Of a stretch of 64,000 nt of DNA, positions 26,936 to 38,678 are shown one piece after another (within the stretch, counting starts at the first letter, position 1; each line of letters begins with the position of its first letter). Made by a program: the position numbers and the translations under genes. The notes below the pieces were generated by a model. That model did no database searches and had not been told where the DNA came from. It saw only the letters and a list, made by a program, of their open reading frames with translations. The stretch comes from Blastocatellia bacterium AA13 (lineage in GTDB: Bacteria; Acidobacteriota; Blastocatellia; UBA7656), in the NCBI GenBank assembly GCA_003222245.1, contig QHVH01000008.1, positions 1 to 64,000 on the forward strand, written 5' to 3'.

Positions 26936-28419
26936 ATATGAACATCGGAGCAAATATCCTTATTCGACGCGCCTCCATTTTCGCCGCTAGCCTCGCCGTC
27001 GTTCTTGCGGTCGCGCCATTCACGCGGGCTCAGGAAACGCCTCCAGCGCCGGGGCCGCCGCGGTCGGCGAACATACCAAAGCCGGTCGAAAGGACTCTCA
27101 AAAACGGGCTTCGCGTAATCGTGATCGAGTTCGCGAACATGCCGCTTGTTTCCGCCCAGTTAGTAATAAAGAGCGGCGGTGAGATCGATCCCGCGGCCTT
27201 AAGCGGAGCGGCGGATATGACAGCGTCATTGCTGGACAAGGGAACCGGCACGCGAAGCGCTCCCGAGATCGCGCGAGCGATCGAAGCGCTGGGAGGAACG
27301 CTCAACTCCGGCGCGGCGTGGGATTACTCACAGGTGGCCGTGAATGTGCTATCGCCGAAATTCGGCGCGGCAATGGAGATCCTTGCGGATGTAATTCGCA
27401 ATCCTGCATTCAAAGAAGATGAAATCGAACGCCTTCGCCAGCAGTATGTCGATGCCTACGGAGTTTCGCTCACGCAGCCAAGCTCGATTGCGAACTACGC
27501 GGCCGCGCGGCTCATTTTTGGGGATTCGCCCTACGGCCATACTCTTTCAAGCACGTCGTAATCGCTTGCTCGAATCAAACGCGCGGACATCGTTCAGCTT
27601 CACTCGAAGTTCTACCGGCCCGACAACGCGATTCTGGTCATAGGCGGCGACATCAAGGCGGACGCGGCATTCAAGATTGCCGAAAGCCGTTTCGGAGACT
27701 GGGCAAAACCGCAGGCGCCGATCGAGGTTTCAGCAGCATCCGCGGCTGCCAATTCGAAGCCGCGCGTAGTCGTGATCGATATGCCGGACTCGGGTCAAGC
27801 GGCTGTGTTTGCGGTTCACGCCGGTATCAAGCGAACCGATCCGGACTATTTCCGCGGAATAGTCGCGAACACGGTTCTTGGCGGCGGGTATTCAGCGCGC
27901 TTGAACCAGGAGATCAGGATTAAACGAGGGCTCAGCTACGGCGCCAACAGCAGCCTCGTTCTTCACCGCAATGGAGGCTGGTTTGTAGCATCGACTCAGA
28001 CGAAGAATGAGTCGGGGCCGGAAGTGGCTTCATTGATCATTGGGGAGATGGCGCGGCTTTCGAGCGAGCCTACCCCTGAATCGGAGTTAACGCCTCGCAA
28101 AGCGGTGTTGATCGGGAGCTTCGGCCGCCGGTTGGAAACAGCGGATGGAATAGTCGAGCAATGCGCGGCGCTCGCGCTGCACGGCATCCCTCTCGATCAA
28201 ATCAACGGCTATGTGAATAGCGTTTCGTCGGTGACTCCGAGCGACGTCCGGCAATTCGCTTCCGCGCACATCGATCCCAAGAACACGAGCATCGTTGTCG
28301 TCGGAGATTCAAAGCTCTTCATCGAAGATCTTCGGAAGCGATTTCAATCGGTGGAAGTCATTCCGATAGGCTCGCTGGATGTGAACAGCGCGAGTCTGCG
28401 CAAACCGCCCGCGGGATAA
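26932..28419 (+). pseudogene. M16-like non-catalytic partner, interrupted by a TAA at 27559
   Basis: ATG 26932 overlaps the upstream M16 stop (ATGA). Signal peptide near VLAVAPFTRAQ. Where a catalytic M16 has HxxEH this protein has LSGAADMTASLLDKGT, so it is the inactive subunit type that shapes the substrate chamber. The frame meets TAA at 27559-27561 and resumes immediately (ARIKRADIVQLHSKFYRPDNA), continuing to 28419. A GAA-to-TAA change fits. With read-through it would be 494 aa. Either it is a true nonsense mutation or a sequence error. Confidence 0.82.
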
Positions 28420-28430
28420 CGAGGTCGTGG

Positions 28431-28475
28431 GTCAATAGCAGGGGGCCAGCGCAGCGCAGCCCCCGGTGCGAAGCA
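28431..28475. repeat. Palindromic dispersed repeat, copy 1
   Basis: The element opens with GTCAATAGC, has a G-run, CAGCG.AGCGCAG, a C-run and closes with TGCGAAGCA. The GGGGGC and GCCCCC runs can pair as a hairpin. A near-identical copy lies 110 nt on. It sits between convergent genes and may act as a terminator. Confidence 0.8.
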
Positions 28476-28540
28476 GGATTTGTTTCCCGAACGAGCGCAG
28501 GAATTTGAATATCTTCAACTTGTTCCTGAAAGGGAACCGC

Positions 28541-28586
28541 GTCAATAGCGGGGGGGTCAGCGTAGCGCAGCCCCCGATGCGAAGCA
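28541..28586. repeat. Palindromic dispersed repeat, copy 2
   Basis: About 90% identical to the copy at 28431-28475 by eye, in the same orientation, with the same G-run/C-run hairpin. It lies just before the lhr stop codon on the minus strand. Confidence 0.8.
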
Positions 28587-28611
28587 AAGGCCGTGGGAAA
28601 GAACTGAGCCC

Positions 28612-31600
28612 TCAGGCTGAATACCCAAGATAAGCACGCAATTCGGGCGGGATGTGGCGTTGCACAAGCGCGTTACGTGCTTTCCATTCCGAGGCCGGTT
28701 CTAACTGGGTCAGGAATCTGATCTCCTTTGACTCCAGTATTGCGATCGCCTCGCCGTCGCGGTAAAGGACTCTGTTCGCGGATGCGGAAGTGACCCGATC
28801 TCCGGGCGTGATCAATCCAACCAGATTGAGGGGATCGGCTGCGCTAACGGAAACAAGCAGACCCGATGGAGCCGACCGCCTAATGCTGCGAAGCATGCCG
28901 ACCGCTTCCGGCAGCGCGTACTGCTCACCCGAGTGGCCTCCGACGAACCGGCCGCCTCGTATCTCGCCTCGGGCCTCCAATCGGCGATAGACCCTGATCA
29001 GCTCTCGCCACGGAAGCGAAAGGCCCTCTCGATCGAGCAGCTTTCGGAATATAACTCCCCAGCGCTTGAGCAGCGTTCGCGCTATTGTTTCGATCGATTC
29101 GGGATCGTAACCCGGATAGCTCGGAGATTTCGCGTTTCCACTCACCGGCCCTCGCGTCGCCTCGAACGTCTCTTTCCTCAACAGAGACCAACGACCCGCA
29201 TGCTCCATCCCAAACGGAGCGTGGGATCTCTTACGACCGGAGCTTGAGCTAAGCCGCTTGTTGGATGGCGTAAGCAAGGCTCGCAAACCCGTGAAGCTAT
29301 CGGCGGTCACAAGGCCGAAGGCGACCAGTTCGCCAAGCGCGTCTTCGACCTGAGCGGGCAGCAGCCTGCTTCCTTCTACAAGATCATTGAAGAAGCTTGC
29401 GCCGTGTTTGCCGAGATGATCGAGAACGGGCTCGGCGAGAGCTGACAGCTTGATCTCGTCCCGAGTGGCAATCGGAAAACTCTTATTCCAGTTAGCCGCG
29501 TTCTTTCGCTGTAGAAGCGTGATCGGCGTCGTTTTGATTGGACCGGCTCGACCGCGTTCGGGACCCGGCTTGGGCGGCGTGAGCCTCGACCAAATGATCC
29601 GGCCCGACAAACACAACGCGTCAAGCCACGTTGGATCGTAGTCCGGCATTCGCCCGGGCAGAATCTCGCCTTCCCAGGCCGCGGCAGGCGCTTCGAACCC
29701 TTCGAGTTGTTCCAGCACGGCGGCGAGCCCTTCCTGTCCATCCGCGTGGTTTTCCTCGCTTGCTCGCTGCCAATCGAAAAGGAACCGCATGAAATCGGCT
29801 GATGAAACCGGCTCGACCTCTTTTCGCAATCGGTTCAGCGTATAACCGTGAATTCTCGCGAGCAGCCTTCTAACACACCACTCGAGCGTGTCGACTCCGG
29901 GCGTGAACCGGCCGCGCATGACGAACCCTTCCGCTTCCAACGCTGCGAGCGCTATGTCGACATCACCTGTCGCGAGGCCCGCTGAAGCTGCTATCGCTTC
30001 CAACGTGGTAGGGCCGATGCCTTCCAGCCGGCCGCGCAGAACTTCGCGCAAGTCCTCGCTCGATCCATCAAAGGCTCTTTTGATCTGCGGCTCGCGCTCG
30101 GCGGCAATCCACAATGGCCGATGGTTGCCGCCTTCAATCACAAGCGCGCGGCGGTCGACGACGAGCTGATCCAGGCAGCCTTGCCATCCGCCGCCCGTTT
30201 CATCCGGAGTCACAAGCGCCGCTCCGAGCCGGCCTTCCTCTTCTGTTATGAAGCCGAGTTGCATTAGCGCGTCGTGTAGCTCGTCGGCGTTCTCCACGAG
30301 CGGCCACGCTTCGTCCCGAACGCGATCGATTGCGGACTGATCGAGCGTGCCGAGATCGCTCGCGCTATCCACGCCGCTCCACCTGCGGCTCATGACCGCT
30401 TGAGTTCGCCGCTCTTCCAGAGGTGCGTCATCCAGGTAGGCATACGGGCGGGCGTTCAATATCTCCTGGGCAAGCGGCGAAGGCTCGGTCATTTCTCGGG
30501 CGAGCAGCTCGATCTCTCCGCGTTCGATGGAAGCAAGCAGAGCCTCGAGGCTATCTATGTCCATCGCTTCTTCCAGGCAGTCTCGAATCGCCTGATTGAC
30601 CAGCGGGTGATCGGGAATCTCGCGATTGCCGGAGATGTTTTCGGCGCACGCGAGCTGATCCGGGAACACAACCGCGAGCAGATCTTCCGCGTCGATGCGC
30701 TGGAATTGAGCTGGAATCTTTTTGCCGCCGCGCCTTCGCAACACGGCCAGCGCGCGGTTCGCTACCCAGCGCCATCTCGTCGTGAACATCGGTGCGGCCA
30801 GCAGCGCTTGTATTAGAACTTCGCGAACCGAGGTCGATCGCAGATATCCAAATACATCTTCGATGGGAAAACTGTGGGTTGCGCCAAACGACAGCACTAT
30901 CGAATCTTCGGTTGCGGCGGCCTGCAGCTCGAAGTTGAATTTGCGGCAGAAGCGCTTGCGCAACGCGAGCCCCCACGCCCGATTCAATCTGCTCCCAAAA
31001 GGCGAATGGATCACTAATTGAGTTCCGCCGGTTTCATCAAAGAAGCGCTCGAACACTATGGTTTGCTGGGATGGCATCACTCCGAGAGCGACCCTTGTCA
31101 TCGCAAGGTACTCGACGATCTGTTCGGCCGCTGCCTGCGCGATGCCGACGTCTTCGACGAGCCATGCAAGAGCGGCGCTGCCGTAGATGGAATCCGGCGC
31201 GGCTTCGGTTCCGATGAGGGAAGCCGCTTCAGACCGCAGGCGCGATACCGATGCGGATAGTTCTTTCGTGCGCGAGTTCGCTTCGCCGAGCCAGAACGGC
31301 ATGGTAGGAGGCTGGCCGTGCGCGTCTTCTACGCGAACCTTCCCTCGTTCGACTCTGGTTATGCGCCAGGAGGCATTGCCCAGTTGAAAGATGTCGCCCT
31401 GAAGGCTTTCGACTGCAAAGTCCTCGTTGACCGTTCCGATGAAGGTCTCGCCTGGTTCCAGAATCACGTCGTAGTCGGCGTTATCTGGAATCGCGCCGCC
31501 GTTTGTTATGGCAATCAATCGCGATCCGCGGCGCTCGCGCAGTCTGTGGTTTATCCCGTCGTAATGAATCAGGGCCCCGTGACGTCCGCGCCGCGTGGTG

Positions 31601-33003
31601 AACCCTTCCGCCAGCATCTTCACAATCGAGTCGAATTCCTCGCGAGTCAGATGACGATACGGATAAGCTCCGCGAATCAGGTTGAACAGGTTGTCCTCAG
31701 TCCATTCATCGCAGGCAACGGCGGCGGTGAGCTGCTGAGCGAGTACGTCGAGCGGTTTCTCGGGAATACACAGCCGATCCAGCTCTCCTCTCCTCACGGA
31801 ATCGAACAGAGCCGCGCATTCGATCAGCTCGTCACGAGTTGTGGGAAACACGCGGCCTTTTGGAGAGCCTCCAATCCAATGGCCGCTTCGTCCCACGCGT
31901 TGAAGCAGCGCCGAGATCGATCGCGTGGACCCAAGCTGACAGACTAAATCGACTGATCCAATGTCGATGCCAAGCTCCATCGAGGCCGTCGCGACCAGGG
32001 CGCGCAGGTCGCCCGACTTGAGCCGCTGCTCGGCCTGCAGGCGGCGCTCGCGCGAAAGGCTGCCGTGATGCGACGTGACATTCTCATCGCCTACTCGTTC
32101 ACCCAGATGGCGGGCGACTCGCTCAGCCATTCGCCGAGTGTTGACGAAGATGAGCGTAGTCTTATGCTGCACGATCAGGGTCGAGACTCTCTCGTATATT
32201 TCTTCCCATACTTCGCCCGAGATGACGGCTTCGAGAGGGGAGCCCGGGACTTCGATGGCCAGATCAAGGTTGCGCCTATGCCCGGTGTCGATGATCGTGC
32301 AGTCCGGCGTTCCGCCTTCGTCGATGAAGTTCGTTCCGATCAGGAACCTTGCTACTTCTTCTATCGGCTGTTGAGTTGCGGATAGACCTATTCGAACAAG
32401 CTTCCCGCCCGTGAGCGCGTCGAGCCGCTCCATCGAGAGCGCGAGGTGAGACCCTCTCTTGTTATTGGCCAGCGCGTGTATTTCATCCACGATGACGGTG
32501 CGGGCATTTCGCAGCATTCGTCTGCCGCCTTCGCTGGTCAACAAAATATAAAGCGACTCTGGAGTGGTCACCGCGATGTGGGGAGGACGCTTGATCATTC
32601 GCGCGCGGTCGGCCGAGCTGGTGTCTCCGGTTCGCACCAGGGTACGAATGCCGATGTCGGGAAGCCCGAGCTTTTTCAGCTCTTCTCTTATTCCCTCGAG
32701 AGGCTCTTGCAGGTTCTTTTGAATGTCGTTGCTGAGCGCTTTGAGGGGTGAGACATAAACAACTTGCGTCACATCCTCGAGTCCGGTATCGAGCCCTTGT
32801 CGAACAAGATCGTCGATGGCGGATAAGAACGCCGACAGCGTTTTACCTGATCCGGTAGGTGCGGCGATAAGTACGTGCCGGCCTTCTTTTATTGCGGGCC
32901 AGGCGCGTGATTGAGGTTCGGTCGGCGCTGAAAAATGCTTTTCAAACCAGTTCCGAGTAGCTGGATGGAAATAGTCTAAGTTCAAGTAGTCTCCTGGATT
33001 CAT
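28612..33003 (-). CDS. lhr: Lhr-family ATP-dependent 3'-5' helicase
   Basis: 1463 aa, the size of full-length bacterial Lhr. RecA1 holds motif I ([16 protein letters not shown] at ~48-63), the DEIH-box VDEIHAL, and SAT as SLSATQQP. RecA2 holds [32 protein letters not shown] and QRVGRSGH. Winged-helix and Lhr-core domains follow (to ~850), then the large C-terminal domain with [20 protein letters not shown]. It acts on RNA:DNA or DNA repair intermediates. It is transcribed alone, divergent from the permease. Confidence 0.96.
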   Translation of the reverse strand: MNPGDYLNLDYFHPATRNWFEKHFSAPTEPQSRAWPAIKEGRHVLIAAPTGSGKTLSAFLSAIDDLVRQGLDTGLEDVTQVVYVSPLKALSNDIQKNLQEPLEGIREELKKLGLPDIGIRTLVRTGDTSSADRARMIKRPPHIAVTTPESLYILLTSEGGRRMLRNARTVIVDEIHALANNKRGSHLALSMERLDALTGGKLVRIGLSATQQPIEEVARFLIGTNFIDEGGTPDCTIIDTGHRRNLDLAIEVPGSPLEAVISGEVWEEIYERVSTLIVQHKTTLIFVNTRRMAERVARHLGERVGDENVTSHHGSLSRERRLQAEQRLKSGDLRALVATASMELGIDIGSVDLVCQLGSTRSISALLQRVGRSGHWIGGSPKGRVFPTTRDELIECAALFDSVRRGELDRLCIPEKPLDVLAQQLTAAVACDEWTEDNLFNLIRGAYPYRHLTREEFDSIVKMLAEGFTTRRGRHGALIHYDGINHRLRERRGSRLIAITNGGAIPDNADYDVILEPGETFIGTVNEDFAVESLQGDIFQLGNASWRITRVERGKVRVEDAHGQPPTMPFWLGEANSRTKELSASVSRLRSEAASLIGTEAAPDSIYGSAALAWLVEDVGIAQAAAEQIVEYLAMTRVALGVMPSQQTIVFERFFDETGGTQLVIHSPFGSRLNRAWGLALRKRFCRKFNFELQAAATEDSIVLSFGATHSFPIEDVFGYLRSTSVREVLIQALLAAPMFTTRWRWVANRALAVLRRRGGKKIPAQFQRIDAEDLLAVVFPDQLACAENISGNREIPDHPLVNQAIRDCLEEAMDIDSLEALLASIERGEIELLAREMTEPSPLAQEILNARPYAYLDDAPLEERRTQAVMSRRWSGVDSASDLGTLDQSAIDRVRDEAWPLVENADELHDALMQLGFITEEEGRLGAALVTPDETGGGWQGCLDQLVVDRRALVIEGGNHRPLWIAAEREPQIKRAFDGSSEDLREVLRGRLEGIGPTTLEAIAASAGLATGDVDIALAALEAEGFVMRGRFTPGVDTLEWCVRRLLARIHGYTLNRLRKEVEPVSSADFMRFLFDWQRASEENHADGQEGLAAVLEQLEGFEAPAAAWEGEILPGRMPDYDPTWLDALCLSGRIIWSRLTPPKPGPERGRAGPIKTTPITLLQRKNAANWNKSFPIATRDEIKLSALAEPVLDHLGKHGASFFNDLVEGSRLLPAQVEDALGELVAFGLVTADSFTGLRALLTPSNKRLSSSSGRKRSHAPFGMEHAGRWSLLRKETFEATRGPVSGNAKSPSYPGYDPESIETIARTLLKRWGVIFRKLLDREGLSLPWRELIRVYRRLEARGEIRGGRFVGGHSGEQYALPEAVGMLRSIRRSAPSGLLVSVSAADPLNLVGLITPGDRVTSASANRVLYRDGEAIAILESKEIRFLTQLEPASEWKARNALVQRHIPPELRAYLGYSA

Positions 33004-33150
33004 GTAAGGTAACTCAAGGCGTCGATGCCTTGCCAGAGGAGTTTGAGGGGAGTTTGAGTACGTGACATTTGGACGTTACCTGCCAATTTAAATTCGCAGC
33101 TTATCGCGAACACAATCACAGTTCGTTCACTCATTCTATTTGATGATAGA

Positions 33151-34527
33151 GTGCGTCTCCGGAGGAGAACACCTACGGAGAGCACAGGAAAAACATCAGA
33201 TCGCGGACGCCTGCTCAGCGTGCTTGGCGTTGGGTTCGGCCTGGCGGTCATTGTTGGAAATACGATCGCGGCCGGAATTTTACGAACGCCGGGTGAGGTC
33301 GCCGCTCACCTCAACTCCACGTGGCTCTTTATTGTGGTCTGGTTGCTGGGAGGGCTCTACGCATTACTTGGCGCGATTTCGGTAGCCGAGCTTGGCGCAA
33401 CGATTTCGCGCTCGGGCGGACAATATGTATTCGCTCATCACGCCCTCGGCGATTACGCGGGTTTCATCGTCGGATGGAGCGACTGGATTTCTACCTGCGG
33501 CACTACGGCGGCGGTATCGATCACAATAGCCGAATACACCGGCCATCTCTTCCCAAGGCTGGCGGCATTGAGAGTATCGATAGCGCTGGCGATCGTTCTC
33601 GGTTTCGCGTTGCTTCAATGGCGAGGGATCAAGTGGGGAAGCAGCATCCAGAACGTGACCGGCGTACTCAAGACCATGTCGTTCATCGCTCTCGTCGCCG
33701 CCTGTTTTATTGTCGGCTCGAGAGGGGCAAGCTCGGAGGCAGCGCCTCAGCCTGCGTCTCCCAGCGGGCTTGCTTTATTTGTAGCGATCATCATTGCGCT
33801 TCAGGCTGTTGTTTATACATATGACGGCTGGACCGGCGTCATATATTTTTCGGAAGAAGTGCGTGATCCGGGACGGAATGTGCCCCGCGCTCTGTTTGGC
33901 GGAGTCGCGGCTATCATTGTGATATATCTACTCGTGAACGCGGCCATTCTCTACATTCTTCCTTTGTCTTCGATCGCGGGCGAAGATCTTGCCCTGGGCA
34001 AGGCAGCGGAAGCGGTCTTTGGCGCGCGAGGGGATACAATTTTCAGAACAATAACCATTGTATCGATGCTGAGCGGCATAAACGCATTTCATTTAATGGC
34101 TACGCGAGTGTTATTCGCTATGAGCCGCGATGGTTTGTTCTGGCGCCGCGCCGCCGAGGTTAATCCGGGAGGTACACCGGCGCTTGCTTTGTTTATGAGC
34201 GCCGGCGTCGCGGTCGTATTCGTGCTCAGCGGGACCTTTGAACAGGTGACGGCGGTGCTGGCTTTCTTCTTCGTTACCAACTACACGGTTACATTCCTGT
34301 CGCTCTTCGTGCTGCGGCGCAAAGAACCGAATCGGCCGCGGCCGTATCGAGCGTGGGGCTATCCCTGGACTACTGGAGCCGCGCTGATAGGATCGGTCTT
34401 TTTTCTTGCCGGCGCGATAAAGGCGGACCTGGGCAATACGAAGTACGCACTTGGAGCGCTTGCCTTAAGCTATCCCGTGTACCGTCTCATAAAACGGGCG
34501 TCAAGGCGCGTCATAAATTCAATGTAG
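33151..34527 (+). CDS. APC-family amino acid permease
   Basis: 458 aa from a GTG at 33151. It is an integral membrane protein with about 12 helices. The first helix contains GVGFGLAVIVGNTIAAGILRTPGEVA, the glycine-rich unwound segment that binds the amino group in APC transporters. The third begins at LGDYAGFIVGWSDWIS, and ...VVYTYDGWTGVIYFSEEVRDPGRNVPRAL is the family's helix-6/7 signature. It imports or exchanges an amino acid; which one cannot be told. A strong bidirectional terminator follows. Confidence 0.93.
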   Translation: MRLRRRTPTESTGKTSDRGRLLSVLGVGFGLAVIVGNTIAAGILRTPGEVAAHLNSTWLFIVVWLLGGLYALLGAISVAELGATISRSGGQYVFAHHALGDYAGFIVGWSDWISTCGTTAAVSITIAEYTGHLFPRLAALRVSIALAIVLGFALLQWRGIKWGSSIQNVTGVLKTMSFIALVAACFIVGSRGASSEAAPQPASPSGLALFVAIIIALQAVVYTYDGWTGVIYFSEEVRDPGRNVPRALFGGVAAIIVIYLLVNAAILYILPLSSIAGEDLALGKAAEAVFGARGDTIFRTITIVSMLSGINAFHLMATRVLFAMSRDGLFWRRAAEVNPGGTPALALFMSAGVAVVFVLSGTFEQVTAVLAFFFVTNYTVTFLSLFVLRRKEPNRPRPYRAWGYPWTTGAALIGSVFFLAGAIKADLGNTKYALGALALSYPVYRLIKRASRRVINSM

Positions 34528-34579
34528 CAGGGAGTCCATGGCCTCCCCTCTTAACTAAGACCAATCTGATTCAAAGAAA

Positions 34580-34613
34580 ATGGGCGGCCCCCAAAGGCCG
34601 CCCATCCATTTTT
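34580..34613. terminator. Bidirectional intrinsic terminator
   Basis: TGGGCGGCC (34581-34589) pairs perfectly with GGCCGCCCA (34596-34604) around a CCCAAA loop, with a flanking A-T pair. T-runs follow on the plus strand (ATTTTT) and on the minus strand (TTTTCTTT). It serves both the permease and the convergent TonB receptor. Confidence 0.92.
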
Positions 34614-34646
34614 GCGATTTCGAAACCGCAAAGCTAATACACAGTT

Positions 34647-37600
34647 TTAGAACGAGTACCTCAAAGCAAACTGCATCACTCGAGGCGTACCTTGAATCTG
34701 GCTCAGGTTGCCGAATGCAGGGCCGGGTGTTCCGAGCTGCGCATCTTCGCCGATCCCCAGATTGTCCCTGGTCACCGGGCCAAGCGTCAGCCGCTGCGTA
34801 TTCGTCAGGTTGAATACTTCCCATCGGAACTGGAGCTTATGGTTCTCGTTGTAAGGCATCGTGAACGACTTGCCCAGTCCCATATCCATTGAAACGTAGC
34901 CCGGAAGCCGGAGCACGTTGCGGTCGCCAGTCTCGCCCGCGCGCGCGTTCCGGAAGCTTCGATAGGCGGTTAGCGGATCCGAGAACAGATTCGGCGCCGC
35001 CGCCCCGCCGCGAGTCGGTGAAGTCTGGATCGAAGCGATGCGAACGGCGTTGCTCTGGACGTTCCAGTTAGTCGCCCAGCGCGAGTCGTCGAAAGGCGTC
35101 TGAACCGGCAGTCCCGAATTCCACCTGAATATGCTCGTCAACTGCCAGCCTCCCAGCAGACCTTCGGCGAGTCCCGGAATCTTATTGAGGAAGTGCTTGC
35201 CGCGGCCGACCGGAAGCTGCCACACGCTGCTGGCGTTGATGATATGCCTTATGTCGAAGTCCGAAATGGCCCGGTTGTCATGCGGCCGAAGCGGATTCAG
35301 TATAAACGCGGCGCCATACACGTTGCTGTTCTGCAAACCCGACGCGTCGTCAATGGATTTCGATAACGTGTAATTGAAGTCGATCGACAACTGGTCTTTG
35401 TAGCGCTCGCGAATGGAAAGCGTTCCAGCGTGATAATCCGAGCTGGCGACCGTGCTGAAAGTAGCCAACGCAGCGTATTGCGGCTGGAAGAACAGGTTCG
35501 GAACTATTCCAACATCGTCCAGTATCACCTGCAGAAACGTGTAGTCGACAATATCAAACCCACCGACCCCGTCACGGGCGACCAACTGGTAAGCAGCCTG
35601 GGTAGAGGACAAACTCGGATCGAGACCGAGATTGTCCGCAAGATGTGGAAACAGGTTCTGGAAGTATGGGATGTTCTTCACCTTCGAGATCGGAGTGTTC
35701 GCCGCGCGGAGATCAGTCAGCATCCCGGCCGCGTGATACCAATCGACTCCGGACTTCGAATCGACCAGATCATTGAGCGCCATGATGTCGCGCGTGGCGA
35801 GCAGGTTTCTGGCCTTCCTTCCGATGTAGGCGGCCTCGACGAAGAGACCCGCCGGCAGCTTGCGACCGAACGACACGTTCCAACTGTAATGCGTCGGCGT
35901 CGTGATCTTATCGTCAAGAGATGACTCGATGCGCTGAGCCTCATCCGCGGGAGTGACCAGCGGGAAGATGAGTTGTCCAGGAACGCTGATACCGGGGAAC
36001 GTGCGGACGTTCTGGCCGAAGTTCGTGAATCGCGGGCCCGGCCGATCCGTGACGTTGAAAGTATTGGCCGCAATCGTCTGATTGGAAGAGAATCCCAGCG
36101 TGCTGTTGAGATCGAACTGCACGGCCAACTGCTGACCTATGTGGTCGTTGATCATCGCAAATCCGCCCCGGATTACCGAATCGCCCTCGTTGCCGAACAG
36201 CTTGTGCAGGAACCCTGTCTTGAACGACGGAGACCAGGCAAGCGAGATACGGGGCTGGAGGTTATTCAGATCCCATGGATAGTAACCAGGGCGACCGTTG
36301 GCCGGTCCCGCGAGATCAACCGTGATCGGGTCATTGAACGGCATTCCAGCGGCGGCGCTGGCCTTTCTCTGCTCGAAATAATTGTTCAGACTCGTGGTCG
36401 GCTTAACCTGCAAGCCGTTTGTCTCATACACGGGGCGGCTGACGCCATAACGTAAGCCGAGCGTCAGCGTGAGGTTCTGCTTCGCTCGCCACACGTCCTG
36501 GACGTACCCGTCGTATTCCTGAGTCGCGAAGTTGCGGTCAATTCCCGAGCCGACCGGCAGAACGCTGCCGTCGCGGGCGAAATTGAAATTAGCGGAATAC
36601 TGTGAGAACCGGCCGATCACGGATGCGACCGCCGTTCTAACCGCTGAATCGAACCCATCAGCTATTCCGGATATCGGATCGGTGAGCACCGCTCCTGAAA
36701 AATCATAGAACGATGGATTGATCACGGCCTGATCGAACGAATTGCCGAATGTCTGGCGGCGATTCTGAATCAAGCGAATGTTGGTCCCGAACTGCAGGCT
36801 GTGAGAGCCCTTGATCCACGACAGATCGTCGGTGAAATTGTGAACCGGTGTAATGCGCGAGAGCGTGTAGGACGGTATCCGTGGATCGAAGACGAAACGG
36901 AAGTTGACGTCGTTGGCGGTCGAGTCGCCCACGTTGGTGAATGACTCGCGAGTCAATCCATACCGGAAGTTGTTCACGAGTTTGCTGTTGATCGTCCAGG
37001 TGTCTCCCGCGGCGATCCCTACTGGATGAGTCAGCAAAACCGGGATCGGCGTGTCCGGAAAAGCGGGCGCGCCCGAGATTCGATCTTGCTGATAGTTGCC
37101 CCGCAGAAAGAGCAGATGGTTCTGATTGAGACTGTAATCCAGCCTGACGATGTTCGTGTTCCACCTGAGCGGCGTTGGAGCGTTGAAGCGGAATCCGCCA
37201 GTATTGAACCCGTCGCCGGCAGAGTTGTCGTTGGCGGGATAACGGGTCGCCGCATCCGCAAGAACCGCAATTGCGGCCGGATTGATTCCTACAGCGGGAA
37301 ACAGGCTGTTTACCTGAGCGGCGGACAATCTGGTTACGCCGCCCGACGAGTTTGGAAACGAGACTTCGCCGCGTCCGAGGCTGGCCAGCGGCACGGTCTG
37401 AACAACGCTGGTTTGAGTTGCGTCACGCCTGCCTTCGTAGGTGAAAAAGAAAAAGAGCTTGTCCTTCTTTATAGGACCGCCGATCGAGCCGCCGAACAGG
37501 TTTCGAATCAACGAAGGCCGTTCGACGCCGCTGCGATTGTTGAAGAAATCATTCGCGGTAGTAACGGTATTGCGGTGAAACTCGTACAGCGATCCGTGGA

Positions 37601-38393
37601 AGGCGTTTGTGCCGCCTTTGGTGATCAACGAAATCTGCGCTCCCGAAGAACGCCCTTGTGACGCATTCGGATTCGTCACGGTCACGCGGAATTCCTGAAT
37701 CGAGTCCGGAGTGACTCGCAGAACGCTCGCGAATGCCGTATCCCGGCCAAACGCGAGTTGATCGACGATGTCCAGACCGGTCTGTTGTTCGTTAACGTCC
37801 ACGCCGTCGAGAGTGACGTTCGCCTGATCGGCGCGTGAGCCGGTTACGTAGCCGGATGGAGTTACGCCCGGTTGAAGGCTGAGCAGTTGTACGACGTTCC
37901 GCGACTCGAGCGGCAGTTGCACAATCTGCTGATTGATGAAGTTATTGCCGATGCTGGCGTCCTGGGTATTCATCAACGTCTCTGAGCTTCCGGCCGATAC
38001 GGTTACGGATTCCGAGACGTCGCCCACCTCGAGCTGAAGATCGATCTCGGCCGGCTTGTCGACGAGCGCTTTGACGGCGTTTACCACTCTCTTTTTGAAG
38101 CCCGCCGCCTCCGCCTCAACTACGTAGTTTCCCGGCGGTATTCCCGTAAAGGTGTAACCCCCGCTTTCGTTGGTTGTTTGAACTCGCGAGAAATTCGTAG
38201 CATCGTTCTTGAGTTTGACTGTAGCACCGGCAACTGCCTTGCCCTGAGGATCGGTGACGTTGCCGTTGATTGAGGACGTTCCGGATTGCGCCGGTACGTT
38301 GCTAATGATGAACAAGAGCGTAAGCAGCACGCTCAGATATGCCTTAAAACCGCCTCTCAACAATCGAGGCGGAGCTTTCGGATTCGTATTCAT
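34647..38393 (-). CDS. Oar-like TonB-dependent outer-membrane receptor
   Basis: 1248 aa from ATG 38393, chosen because GGGAGG lies 6 nt upstream and a signal peptide ([19 protein letters not shown]) follows. Residues ~40-120 form a carboxypeptidase-regulatory-like domain ([20 protein letters not shown]). The plug follows ([19 protein letters not shown] and [10 protein letters not shown]), then a long beta-barrel ending in FALRYSF with the C-terminal Phe for Bam insertion. It takes up large substrates or glycan/peptide fragments with TonB energy. No SusD or partner lies beside it. Confidence 0.94.
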   Translation of the reverse strand: MNTNPKAPPRLLRGGFKAYLSVLLTLLFIISNVPAQSGTSSINGNVTDPQGKAVAGATVKLKNDATNFSRVQTTNESGGYTFTGIPPGNYVVEAEAAGFKKRVVNAVKALVDKPAEIDLQLEVGDVSESVTVSAGSSETLMNTQDASIGNNFINQQIVQLPLESRNVVQLLSLQPGVTPSGYVTGSRADQANVTLDGVDVNEQQTGLDIVDQLAFGRDTAFASVLRVTPDSIQEFRVTVTNPNASQGRSSGAQISLITKGGTNAFHGSLYEFHRNTVTTANDFFNNRSGVERPSLIRNLFGGSIGGPIKKDKLFFFFTYEGRRDATQTSVVQTVPLASLGRGEVSFPNSSGGVTRLSAAQVNSLFPAVGINPAAIAVLADAATRYPANDNSAGDGFNTGGFRFNAPTPLRWNTNIVRLDYSLNQNHLLFLRGNYQQDRISGAPAFPDTPIPVLLTHPVGIAAGDTWTINSKLVNNFRYGLTRESFTNVGDSTANDVNFRFVFDPRIPSYTLSRITPVHNFTDDLSWIKGSHSLQFGTNIRLIQNRRQTFGNSFDQAVINPSFYDFSGAVLTDPISGIADGFDSAVRTAVASVIGRFSQYSANFNFARDGSVLPVGSGIDRNFATQEYDGYVQDVWRAKQNLTLTLGLRYGVSRPVYETNGLQVKPTTSLNNYFEQRKASAAAGMPFNDPITVDLAGPANGRPGYYPWDLNNLQPRISLAWSPSFKTGFLHKLFGNEGDSVIRGGFAMINDHIGQQLAVQFDLNSTLGFSSNQTIAANTFNVTDRPGPRFTNFGQNVRTFPGISVPGQLIFPLVTPADEAQRIESSLDDKITTPTHYSWNVSFGRKLPAGLFVEAAYIGRKARNLLATRDIMALNDLVDSKSGVDWYHAAGMLTDLRAANTPISKVKNIPYFQNLFPHLADNLGLDPSLSSTQAAYQLVARDGVGGFDIVDYTFLQVILDDVGIVPNLFFQPQYAALATFSTVASSDYHAGTLSIRERYKDQLSIDFNYTLSKSIDDASGLQNSNVYGAAFILNPLRPHDNRAISDFDIRHIINASSVWQLPVGRGKHFLNKIPGLAEGLLGGWQLTSIFRWNSGLPVQTPFDDSRWATNWNVQSNAVRIASIQTSPTRGGAAAPNLFSDPLTAYRSFRNARAGETGDRNVLRLPGYVSMDMGLGKSFTMPYNENHKLQFRWEVFNLTNTQRLTLGPVTRDNLGIGEDAQLGTPGPAFGNLSQIQGTPRVMQFALRYSF

Positions 38394-38678
38394 CAGGACC
38401 TCCCAAAAATGTACCCAAAATGTGATAGATGCGAGCCGTTTACAGGGTTCAGCGCGCCTACAAAACCGCGCCTCTCCAACGATCCCGCCTATTGATGATG
38501 TCCTTTTGCGGCGCCGGCTGTGCATTCCGGCAGGTGCCTCCGCATAACGGATGCCTGACACTATCAAACTGAGCGGCTCGAATCAATGCTCCGGCTCTGC
38601 GAAAATGGTCACCATCTTTTTTCGTACTGATATACTTTCAAGGGCGACTTCATCAGATAGCGAGAGGAGATTTGATAG

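Noticed and set aside
28420-28600. The two repeats as a CRISPR array
   Set aside because: Only two copies, palindromic, 65 nt apart, and no cas gene in the window.
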